Shown here piece by piece: positions 1-5,483 of a stretch of DNA of 6,559 nucleotides (position 1 is its first letter; each line of letters begins with the position of its first letter). The position numbers were made by a program, and so were the translations under genes. The notes beneath the pieces are model-generated. The model ran no database searches and was not told where the DNA came from. It was given only the letters and a program-made list of their open reading frames with translations. The DNA comes from Caryophanales bacterium UBA6356 (GTDB lineage: Bacteria > Bacillota_I > Bacilli_A > RFN20 > CAG-826): NCBI GenBank assembly GCA_002440125.1, contig DJRQ01000033.1, positions 21,847 through 28,405 of the forward strand. The letters are read 5' to 3'.

Positions 1-291
1 TTATTGCCATCCTCCTTCTTAAAGACGCTTGATCAAACGATGCTTAGCCGCGATTTTGTTTCGATGGGAGAACTTTCGGAAGGCTATCGCATCGACGATC
101 TTGTCTATGGGGAATTGGCTTATTCTTGCAAGTCGAAAGAGGGAGTCCATTCTGATCTTATTTCCTATTCGAAAGAGAACGCGCCAGAAGATGATTATTA
201 TATTTTTTACCGCAACGGCTCCATCCATAGCAAATCCTTGCAAGAAGGCATTGACGACCAAGCGCTTCGCCTTTGGAGAGAAGAACAATGA
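1..291 (+). CDS. C-terminal fragment of an unrecognised protein (5' partial)
   Basis: The reading frame is open from the first base (Leu-Leu-Pro-Ser-Ser) to TGA at 289-291. The gene therefore very probably begins upstream; the TTG at 4 has no ribosome site visible in the window and should not be taken as the start. About 96 residues are visible. They are soluble-looking, rich in Asp/Glu, Ser and Tyr, without a membrane segment in the visible part, and end Leu-Trp-Arg-Glu-Glu-Gln. I do not recognise a family or catalytic motif. Its stop codon overlaps the start of the next gene as ATGA, which implies translational coupling and one operon. It could be the C-terminal extracellular or cytosolic domain of a larger protein whose N-terminus lies outside the window. 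Confidence 0.7.
   Translation, partial: LLPSSFLKTLDQTMLSRDFVSMGELSEGYRIDDLVYGELAYSCKSKEGVHSDLISYSKENAPEDDYYIFYRNGSIHSKSLQEGIDDQALRLWREEQ
275..280 (+). promoter_or_regulatory. ribosome binding site deciding the YesL-like start
   Basis: GGAGAG lies seven bases before ATG 288 and inside the 3' end of the upstream gene. It supports ATG 288 over the in-frame TTG at 273. Confidence 0.6.
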
Positions 292-1148
292 AAAAGCGAG
301 AGAGAAAAAACGACTTTTCCGATATGGATTTGCCATGCACCTATAGAGCTTTGTGGGGCGATGGCGTGAAACAGCGTTGGGGGACCCTTTTGCTTTTTGG
401 CTTTGTCTCTTTCCTCGCCTTTTTGCCGACGGTTGGCATTCTCATTTGGGAGGATTTATATTCTTTTCAGCTCTCCGACCAAATGGACCTGGGGCAAATC
501 ACTTTGGAAGAAGCGAGGGCTCTTTCTTTTTGGAACCGCAATATAGCTGGCGCTTTCTTGCTTCTTTCCGCGCCTATTTTTCTTATCGTTTCCTTTGCGC
601 TTATGCGCTATCTCCGGCTTATTTCCTTTGAGGAGCCGATCTTTTGGAAGGAAGATTTCTTTTCTTCTTTGAAGGCGTCATGGAAGACGGGTCTCATTTA
701 TGGCTTGTCTTTCGCTATTTTGTTTTGGCTGTCGCTTTTCATAGCCGGTAGCGACATCTCCCCATATATAAGATACCTTCCTCTTTTCTTTGTCTTTTTG
801 TTTTTTGCGCTGGTTCTTCTTTATAGTCTGACGCTTTCCCCTTATTACGATCTTACCTTTTTCGGATACTTTTTCCGTTCGGTTCTTTTGTATTTGAAGC
901 ATTTCCCCATTTCGTTATTGTTCCTTCTTGGCTTTGCTTCGCCCTTTTCGCTTTTCTTCGTCGGGAATCCTTTTATTCGATATCCCATCCTTTTTCTCTT
1001 TATCGTGTTCGTTTACCCGCTTTTGATGCATGCTTGGACAATCTATTGCCTTTCTATTTACGATAAGGACATCAACAAAGACGAATTTCCGGATTTTTAT
1101 CGCAAAGGCATGGCGCCATTAAAAGGAGAAAAGAATGGAAACGATTGA
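288..1148 (+). CDS. multi-pass membrane protein, YesL/DUF624-like
   Basis: A 286-residue integral membrane protein of unknown biochemical role. The start is ATG 288, seven bases after GGAGAG (275-280); an in-frame TTG at 273 lies before that site and is rejected. A basic N-terminus (KKRERK) is followed by about six hydrophobic segments, roughly at residues 33-54, 86-105, 136-154, 165-188, 209-227 and 233-255. The cytosolic loop after segment 2 (about 107-134) carries a Phe-Trp-Lys-Glu-Asp-Phe-Phe stretch followed by a Lys/Trp-rich amphipathic part. That layout resembles YesL/DUF624 proteins, which in Bacillota often sit beside sugar ABC transporters and glycoside hydrolases. The assignment rests on topology and loop pattern only, and at 286 residues it is longer than the roughly 200-220 I expect for that family. 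It overlaps the upstream gene by 4 bp and the downstream esterase gene by 14 bp, so the three are probably one operon. Confidence 0.8.
   Translation: MKKRERKNDFSDMDLPCTYRALWGDGVKQRWGTLLLFGFVSFLAFLPTVGILIWEDLYSFQLSDQMDLGQITLEEARALSFWNRNIAGAFLLLSAPIFLIVSFALMRYLRLISFEEPIFWKEDFFSSLKASWKTGLIYGLSFAILFWLSLFIAGSDISPYIRYLPLFFVFLFFALVLLYSLTLSPYYDLTFFGYFFRSVLLYLKHFPISLLFLLGFASPFSLFFVGNPFIRYPILFLFIVFVYPLLMHAWTIYCLSIYDKDINKDEFPDFYRKGMAPLKGEKNGND
1123..1128 (+). promoter_or_regulatory. ribosome binding site of the alpha/beta hydrolase gene
   Basis: AAGGAG lies six bases before ATG 1135, inside the coding sequence of the preceding membrane protein. It is a near-consensus site and fixes the start despite the gene overlap. 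Confidence 0.75.
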
Positions 1149-1965
1149 TTTAAAAGCCCACTATAGCTTTCTTGAAGGCGGGTCATTATACCCTCTTTAC
1201 GTTCATGAAGCTTTTGATAAGCCCAATCCTCTTTGGAAAAGGCCAGCCGTCATCGTGGTGCCAGGAGGCGGATATGGCATGGTTTGCCCAAGGGAAGGAG
1301 AGGTCGTTGCGGCCCGTTTCTTAGCGCAAGGCTTTCAGACTTTCGTCTTTACTTATTTGACGGCAAAAGAGAATGCCTCTTATCCCGAAGCGAGAAACGA
1401 GCTTGGCGCTGCGATTGATTTCGTGAAGAAAAACGCCGATAGATTCCACATCAACAAAGAAGAAGTTTTTGCGGTTGGCTTTTCCGCGGGAGGGCATCTA
1501 GTCGCCGATGTTGCTATGGAAGTTAATCTATTACGCCAACAATATTCCCTTGACGCGAGATTAAAAGGGGTGGGGCTTGGCTATCCTGTCATCTCCTATG
1601 AAGATGGCGAGATGGGTTCTTATCGGAATCTTTTAAGCCGATATAGCGAAGAGGAGAAGGCTTCGTTACGCGAGAAACTCTCTTTGGAAAAACACGTAAC
1701 GAAAGATAATCCACCGACTTATATTTTCGCTACGGGAAACGATGAGGTCGTGCCCGTTTCGAATGCTATGCGCTACGCAAATGCGTTATTTAAAGCGGGC
1801 GTCTTTTGCGAACTCCATATTTTCCCCCAAGGAGCGCATGGGTATTCCACCGGCGATAAGGAAGTGTGCACTTCCCCTTCATACATAGATCCGACGGGAA
1901 GGGTTCGCTATTGGACGGATGAATGCTCCTCCTTCTTCCGCTCTTTGGTGAAGGAACCATTCTAA
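1135..1965 (+). CDS. cytosolic alpha/beta hydrolase, acetylesterase/BD-FAE type carbohydrate esterase
   Basis: A 276-residue serine hydrolase expected to remove acetyl or other acyl groups from a carbohydrate or small ester. The oxyanion-hole element is Pro-Gly-Gly-Gly-Tyr at 43-47, where many relatives have HGGG. The nucleophile elbow is Gly-Phe-Ser-Ala-Gly-Gly-His with Ser117. The likely acid is Asp203 (Gly-Asn-Asp-Glu-Val-Val-Pro) and the base is His235 (Gly-Ala-His-Gly-Tyr), so the triad is complete. Length and motif order fit the group often annotated as alpha/beta hydrolase, acetylxylan esterase-like or bifunctional feruloyl/acetyl esterase (BD-FAE). No signal peptide is present, so it should act in the cytoplasm. 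The start follows a strong AAGGAG. It overlaps the upstream membrane protein gene by 14 bp, and a GH35 galactosidase follows 85 bp later. Family is confident; substrate is inference from the neighbours and cannot be read from the sequence. Confidence 0.92.
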   Translation: METIDLKAHYSFLEGGSLYPLYVHEAFDKPNPLWKRPAVIVVPGGGYGMVCPREGEVVAARFLAQGFQTFVFTYLTAKENASYPEARNELGAAIDFVKKNADRFHINKEEVFAVGFSAGGHLVADVAMEVNLLRQQYSLDARLKGVGLGYPVISYEDGEMGSYRNLLSRYSEEEKASLREKLSLEKHVTKDNPPTYIFATGNDEVVPVSNAMRYANALFKAGVFCELHIFPQGAHGYSTGDKEVCTSPSYIDPTGRVRYWTDECSSFFRSLVKEPF

Positions 1966-2050
1966 AATCAATGCCCAAAAACCATGTTCCACGTGATAAA
2001 AGACTTGTAGCAATCGAAGAAATTATAGGTTTTAACTTAAAGGATGAAGT
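1966..2050 (+). other. 85-bp AT-rich gap between esterase and GH35 genes
   Basis: I see no hairpin followed by a T-run, and no pair of -35/-10 boxes at proper spacing. The closest is TTGTAG at 2005 with TATAGG at 2024, only 13 bases apart. Read-through from the esterase operon into the GH35 gene is therefore the simplest view. AAAGGA at 2039-2044, six bases before ATG 2051, is the likely GH35 ribosome site. A palindromic CACGTG lies at 1990-1995. A short open frame also crosses this gap and is discussed in the findings. Confidence 0.5.
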
Positions 2051-3823
2051 ATGGGAAACACATTTGAAATAAAAAACAAAAAGATCTATATCAACGGCAA
2101 AAGAACGAAAATAATCTCCGGTTCCGTTCATTATTTCAGAATCCATCCTTGTTATTGGAAGGATCGATTATTGAAATTGAAGGAAATGGGTTGCAATTGC
2201 ATCGAAACATACGTCGCGATGAATTTGCACGAAAAGGAAGAAGGGGTCTTTGATTTCTCTGGTTGGCTGGACGTTTCTTCTTTTTTGAGATTAGCTCAGG
2301 ATCTTGGGCTCTACGTTATTCTTAGACCCGGCCCTTATATCTGCAGCGAATGGGATTTGGGTGGCCTTCCCTATTGGATTTTGAAAGACAAAAACATCCA
2401 TTTGAGGACTTCCGACCCTCTTTATTTAAAAAAGATCACTCCCTTCCTTATCGAAGTGTGTAAACAAGTGAAGAACAATCTCTTCTCGCATGGTGGAAAT
2501 ATTCTCTTTTGGCAAATAGAAAACGAATACGGTTCCTATGGATCGGATAAGGCTTATCTTGAATATTTGAAAAATCTTTTCGTGGAAAACGGCGTCGATT
2601 GCGAATTCATTTCAAGCGACGGCGATACGGCTTTTTTGCTGCAAAACGGGTCTTGCGATGGCGTTATGGAGTCGGTCAATTATCGCTACGATTCCCCACG
2701 CGCCCTCAAAGCGCTCAAAGCCTTTAACCCTTCTCAGCCAGGCGCGGTACTAGAGCTTTGGAATGGAAGGGGGTATAGGGTAGGCGATAAATTCATACGT
2801 CGCGATTTGAAGGAAGTCGCCTTTTCTTTGAAGACCGCTTTGAAAGGAGCGGAGATCATCAATCTATATCCAGCGCATGGAGGCACGAATTTCGGACTCT
2901 ATAACGGCGCTTTGGACTTGAAGGAGGAATTCCTCATCCAACCTAATAGCTACGACTGCGATGCACCCATCAACGAATATGGCCAAAGGACAAAAAAGTA
3001 CTACGTCGAGCAGAAAATCATTCATGACTATTTGAATAAGCCTATCGAGAACACTTGCGAAGATGTTCTTCTAACCGCCTTTGGGAAGGCGAAACTAGTC
3101 GATTCCATCGGCTATAGCAATTTCCGCGATTCGTTATCGAAAACCATTTCTTCTCCTTATTTGCTAAGCATGGAAGAGGTTGGCCAAAGGGGTGGGGTTA
3201 TCGTCTATTCAACAACTCAATTCATCGATAAGAAAGGGGCGATACTCCATTTTCCGATAATCCATGACGTCATGCATTTATATGTCGATGGGAAATATGT
3301 CAAAACCTTTTATCGGGATGAGAAGAATCCTGAGTATTTCTTAAGAAAGCATGGCAATGTGGAGCTTTGCTTTGTGCTGGAGAGTCTAGGTCACATCAAC
3401 TACGGTTTCAATTTGAAGGATTACAAGGGATTGGTTGGGGATATTGTTCTTGAGGACCTCAATTATAAAGTCAAAGCCATTATGATGAATTATCGGATCT
3501 CTTCCATGAGCTTTGACGCCCTTCCCCTTTCTTTCGATGGAAGTTGGCGGCTTCACGAACCGGTGTTCTATAAATACGAAATAGACGTCGATGAGCCCAA
3601 AGACACGATACTTCACTTGAAAGGATTCACGCGGGGATTGGCCTTTATTAATGGCTTCAATTTAGGCAGACATTTTGATGCGAAATACTCTCAAAATAAG
3701 CTCTATATACCGTATCCTCTTCTAAAGAAAGGCAAAAACGAGATTCTTGTATTCGATATTTTGATGAACAAAAAAGAAAAGTTGGTGGAACTCACTAACC
3801 AAGGTTTAAAGGAACAAAAATAA
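2051..3823 (+). CDS. GH35 beta-galactosidase, cytosolic
   Basis: A 590-residue retaining exo-beta-galactosidase of glycoside hydrolase family 35, expected to release terminal beta-linked galactose from an oligosaccharide. The N-terminal TIM barrel (about 10-330) carries family hallmarks: Ser-Gly-Ser-Val-His-Tyr-Phe-Arg at 23-30, Arg-Pro-Gly-Pro-Tyr-Ile-Cys-Ser-Glu-Trp at 92-101, Gln-Ile-Glu-Asn-Glu-Tyr-Gly at 155-161 with predicted acid/base Glu159, predicted nucleophile Glu235 in Leu-Glu-Leu-Trp-Asn-Gly, His-Gly-Gly-Thr-Asn-Phe-Gly at 276-282, and Tyr-Asp-Cys-Asp-Ala-Pro-Ile at 301-307. The C-terminal part (about 385-580) is beta-rich and ends with Asn-Gly-Phe-Asn-Leu-Gly-Arg at 534-540, typical of the family's jelly-roll domains. 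Length is normal for compact bacterial members. There is no signal peptide, so it is probably intracellular. The tryptophans usual after the nucleophile are missing, which may alter specificity. It is followed after two bases by a YgjV-family gene. Confidence 0.95.
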   Translation: MGNTFEIKNKKIYINGKRTKIISGSVHYFRIHPCYWKDRLLKLKEMGCNCIETYVAMNLHEKEEGVFDFSGWLDVSSFLRLAQDLGLYVILRPGPYICSEWDLGGLPYWILKDKNIHLRTSDPLYLKKITPFLIEVCKQVKNNLFSHGGNILFWQIENEYGSYGSDKAYLEYLKNLFVENGVDCEFISSDGDTAFLLQNGSCDGVMESVNYRYDSPRALKALKAFNPSQPGAVLELWNGRGYRVGDKFIRRDLKEVAFSLKTALKGAEIINLYPAHGGTNFGLYNGALDLKEEFLIQPNSYDCDAPINEYGQRTKKYYVEQKIIHDYLNKPIENTCEDVLLTAFGKAKLVDSIGYSNFRDSLSKTISSPYLLSMEEVGQRGGVIVYSTTQFIDKKGAILHFPIIHDVMHLYVDGKYVKTFYRDEKNPEYFLRKHGNVELCFVLESLGHINYGFNLKDYKGLVGDIVLEDLNYKVKAIMMNYRISSMSFDALPLSFDGSWRLHEPVFYKYEIDVDEPKDTILHLKGFTRGLAFINGFNLGRHFDAKYSQNKLYIPYPLLKKGKNEILVFDILMNKKEKLVELTNQGLKEQK

Positions 3824-3825
3824 TT

Positions 3826-4395
3826 ATGTATGAGATTCTAGCCTATGTTACCGGCGCGATTTCGATTGCGGTTGCGCTTTTGACCTTTGCCTTCCCTCAA
3901 AGGAAGACCCAGCTTATCTTCAAAATGAGCAGCGATTTAATCGGCATTTCCAATCTTGTCTTTATCCTTTTAGCCAAAAACAACATGGTTTTCCTTTCGG
4001 GAATCATTTCTTTGGCCATTAGTTTTTTAAGAGACATCGTCTATATTTTCCGAAACGACGTCAAATGCTTCAATTCCATCTTTTGGCCTATCGGCTTTTC
4101 CATTGCTTTGGTTTGCATGGCTTTTCTTTCCTTCAAAGGATGGGTGTCTTTGCTTCCTATCGTAGGAAGCGTGATTTGCACTTTGACTTTATATGCCAAC
4201 GACGTAAGAATCAGCAAAACGGGTGCTATTGTCGGCATCACTCTGTATATCATCTATTACGCCATACTGATACCGACAAGCGATGTCTTGACGGTGTTTA
4301 GCCTTTGCAACTCCATCGCCGGCGTCGTGGGGGCTATGGTCGGATTGTTTCTCTTTTTGAAAAAACGAAAGGAAGGCGAAAAGAAAGCGAGTTGA
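3826..4395 (+). CDS. YgjV-family inner membrane protein
   Basis: A 189-residue, strongly hydrophobic protein that I place in the YgjV (Imp-YgjV) family of unknown function. About seven membrane segments can be drawn, near 3-22, 33-50, 54-74, 86-102, 107-123, 133-150 and 154-178, with a basic C-terminal tail (KKRKEGEKK). Two stretches resemble Escherichia coli YgjV as I recall it: an Ala/Ser-Ile-x-Phe-Leu-Arg segment near 64-70, and Leu-Leu-Pro-Ile-Val-Gly-Ser-Val near 109-116. The ATG lies two bases after the GH35 stop. The nearest ribosome-site candidate is AAAGGA at 3808-3813, about 12 bases away and therefore loosely spaced, so translation may depend on coupling to GH35. E. coli ygjV lies near hexuronate genes, and here the partner is a galactosidase, so a sugar-linked membrane role is possible but unproven. 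Family assignment is from memory of the sequence pattern. Confidence 0.75.
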   Translation: MYEILAYVTGAISIAVALLTFAFPQRKTQLIFKMSSDLIGISNLVFILLAKNNMVFLSGIISLAISFLRDIVYIFRNDVKCFNSIFWPIGFSIALVCMAFLSFKGWVSLLPIVGSVICTLTLYANDVRISKTGAIVGITLYIIYYAILIPTSDVLTVFSLCNSIAGVVGAMVGLFLFLKKRKEGEKKAS

Positions 4396-4541
4396 ATGTT
4401 TGCATTAAGAAGGTAAGGCGTTTATCGAGTGTTGGAAAAATGGTTTAAAACCTCGCTCCATGGGGATTAGAAAGATGGAATTCTTCTAAACGTGAAGCGG
4501 AAGCAATAATAAAATCATTATCTAAGGAGAGGTATAACATT
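4396..4541 (+). other. 146-bp gap before the SGNH hydrolase gene, with two weak dyads
   Basis: There is no convincing terminator. Two dyads are present: GGTTT-A-AAACC at 4442-4452, and TTAGAA (4467-4472) with TTCTAA (4484-4489) separated by 11 bases. Both could be operators but neither is strong. TAAAAT at 4510-4515 resembles a -10 box, but the -35 region at about 4487 is poor. TTGCAT (4401-4406) with TATCGA 17 bases later is another weak promoter candidate. Whether the SGNH gene has its own promoter is not decided by the sequence. Confidence 0.35.
4524..4532 (+). promoter_or_regulatory. ribosome binding site of the SGNH hydrolase gene
   Basis: AAGGAGAGG lies nine bases before ATG 4542. It is the strongest such site in the second half of the window and supports this start. 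Confidence 0.7.
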
Positions 4542-5195
4542 ATGATTTTCGAGAATTTCGATCGAGTCGTGTTTGCTGGAGATTCCGTGACCGATATGGG
4601 AAGCGTCGATCCTGTTGGAGAAGGGCTTGGGGATAGCCTTGGCCATGGTTATGTCCGAATGATCGAGAACATGATTTCCGCTTGGTATCCCGAGTCGAAT
4701 GTCCGGATAACCAATTCCGGGGTCAATGGCAATACAAGTCGGCATTTGGCGGCCAGATTCGATCGCGATGTCTTGGCTTTGAATCCTCAATGGGTCTCGA
4801 TTTGCATCGGCGTCAACGACGTTTGGCGACATTTCGACACGCCCGCTTTCAAAGACTATGGCGTTTCGCTAAATGAGTATGAGAAAAACGTCGAGGGAAT
4901 GATTTTGAAAACCAAAGACAAAGTCAAAGGAATATTCATCTGCACGCCTTTTTTCATCGAGCCCAACCTCAACGATCCTATGAGGAAAATGATGAACGAA
5001 TATGGCGATGTGTGCAAAAAATTAGCCAAAAAATACAATTGCGTTCTCGTTGATTTTCAAGGGATGTACGACGAATTCTGCCAATACAAACATCCAACCA
5101 TCATCGCCAACGACAGAGTCCACCCTAACCAAAAGGGCGCGACCCTCATGGCGAAGGAATTTCTAAAACATTGCGGTTTTGATTTTGCTCGCTAG
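4542..5195 (+). CDS. SGNH/GDSL-type hydrolase, probable carbohydrate acetylesterase
   Basis: A 217-residue serine esterase of the GDSL-like lipase/acylhydrolase superfamily (Lipase_GDSL_2 type). All four SGNH blocks are visible: Gly-Asp-Ser-Val with nucleophile Ser15, Asn-Ser-Gly-Val-Asn-Gly with Gly60, Gly-Val-Asn-Asp with Asn92, and Asp191-Arg-Val-His194 as the acid/base pair. The enzyme should therefore be active. Length is normal for the single-domain form. There is no signal peptide, so a cytosolic role is expected. Members of this group commonly deacetylate sugars or oligosaccharides, and the GH35 and alpha/beta hydrolase genes nearby make that the best guess here. Lysophospholipase or other ester hydrolase activity cannot be excluded from the motifs. 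The start follows AAGGAGAGG. The gene is separated from the YgjV-family gene by 146 bp and from the downstream lipoprotein gene by 288 bp, and could be the last gene of the sugar operon or a single transcript. Confidence 0.92.
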   Translation: MIFENFDRVVFAGDSVTDMGSVDPVGEGLGDSLGHGYVRMIENMISAWYPESNVRITNSGVNGNTSRHLAARFDRDVLALNPQWVSICIGVNDVWRHFDTPAFKDYGVSLNEYEKNVEGMILKTKDKVKGIFICTPFFIEPNLNDPMRKMMNEYGDVCKKLAKKYNCVLVDFQGMYDEFCQYKHPTIIANDRVHPNQKGATLMAKEFLKHCGFDFAR

Positions 5196-5223
5196 AAGAG
5201 ACAAGCATCTATCTATTTTTTTC

Positions 5224-5260
5224 TCGAAAAGCGCGCAACAACCTACTTTCGAACTTTTTT
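5224..5260 (+). terminator. possible weak intrinsic terminator after the SGNH gene
   Basis: TCGAAA (5224-5229) can pair with TTTCGA (5247-5252), extended by a G-C pair if one A is bulged. Six T follow at 5255-5260 after two intervening bases. The loop of about 14-17 bases and the AT-rich stem make it weak. Its place 28 bases after the stop codon supports the call. Confidence 0.35.
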
Positions 5261-5263
5261 GGT

Positions 5264-5290
5264 TGCACCATATCGCAGTGCATTTCTTTT
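5264..5290 (+). terminator. second terminator-like hairpin, weak
   Basis: TGCAC (5264-5268) pairs with GTGCA (5278-5282) across a 9-base loop and is followed by TTTCTTTT. The stem is only five pairs, so it may be chance or may back up the preceding hairpin. Confidence 0.25.
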
Positions 5291-5327
5291 GAGATGTTCG
5301 CTAGCTTGGAAGAGGAATGGCCGATTC

Positions 5328-5362
5328 ATTGGTTTTGGAATGGTATCCTCGTATTGGTTTTG
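5328..5362 (+). repeat. 10-bp direct repeat ATTGGTTTTG, two copies
   Basis: Identical copies occur at 5328-5337 and 5353-5362, 25 bases from start to start. After the 10-mer, GAAT follows the first copy and AAT the second, so the likeness extends with one gap. They lie about 75-105 bp before the promoter of the lipoprotein gene. No function can be assigned; a regulator site or a small local duplication are both possible. Confidence 0.5.
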
Positions 5363-5368
5363 AATAAG

Positions 5369-5396
5369 CGGTCTATTTTTATACCGTCTTTTGATT
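5369..5396 (+). terminator. terminator-like hairpin upstream of the lipoprotein promoter
   Basis: CGGT (5369-5372) pairs with ACCG (5383-5386), with an inner two-pair extension after one mismatch and a four-T loop. It is followed by TCTTTTGATTTTTT. It could end transcription entering from the SGNH gene and insulate the lipoprotein promoter. The stem is short, so confidence is low. Confidence 0.3.
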
Positions 5397-5434
5397 TTTT
5401 GCGATTCGCCACCGATGGAACGAAGAAATAAAAC

Positions 5435-5462
5435 TTGACGTTTTTGCTCTCTTTTTTATTGT
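5435..5462 (+). promoter_or_regulatory. predicted sigma-70-type promoter of the lipoprotein gene
   Basis: TTGACG (5435-5440, five of six consensus bases) is followed after 16 bases by TATTGT (5457-5462, four of six). The spacer is T-rich. Transcription would start near 5469 and leave a leader of only about 15 bases. It is the best promoter match I see in the window. Confidence 0.5.
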
Positions 5463-5483
5463 ATCTTTCGGGGGTTTGGCGAT

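Noticed and set aside
273..287. TTG at 273 as the start of the YesL-like gene
   Set aside because: It lies upstream of the GGAGAG site that serves ATG 288, and would add only five residues with no ribosome site of its own.
19..346. Long alternative frames on both strands over the first two genes
   Set aside because: They overlap the coupled frames and read as Ile/Phe/Lys/Arg-rich shadows. The real frames are linked by ATGA and a ribosome site.
1990..1995. CACGTG palindrome as an operator for GH35
   Set aside because: A six-base palindrome is expected by chance at this scale, and no promoter is found next to it.
1790..2146. 118-codon open frame on the - strand across the esterase-GH35 gap
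   Set aside because: It is antisense to two well-supported enzymes over most of its length, shows no motif, and its translation is basic and irregular as expected of a shadow.
288..4395. Mycoplasma-type code with TGA as tryptophan
   Set aside because: TGA ends several genes at sensible family lengths, and tryptophan codons in conserved positions of GH35 are TGG.
5294..5431. 45-codon open frame upstream of the lipoprotein promoter
   Set aside because: There is no ribosome site, it includes the direct repeat and a terminator-like hairpin, and the product shows no recognisable pattern. It is probably chance.
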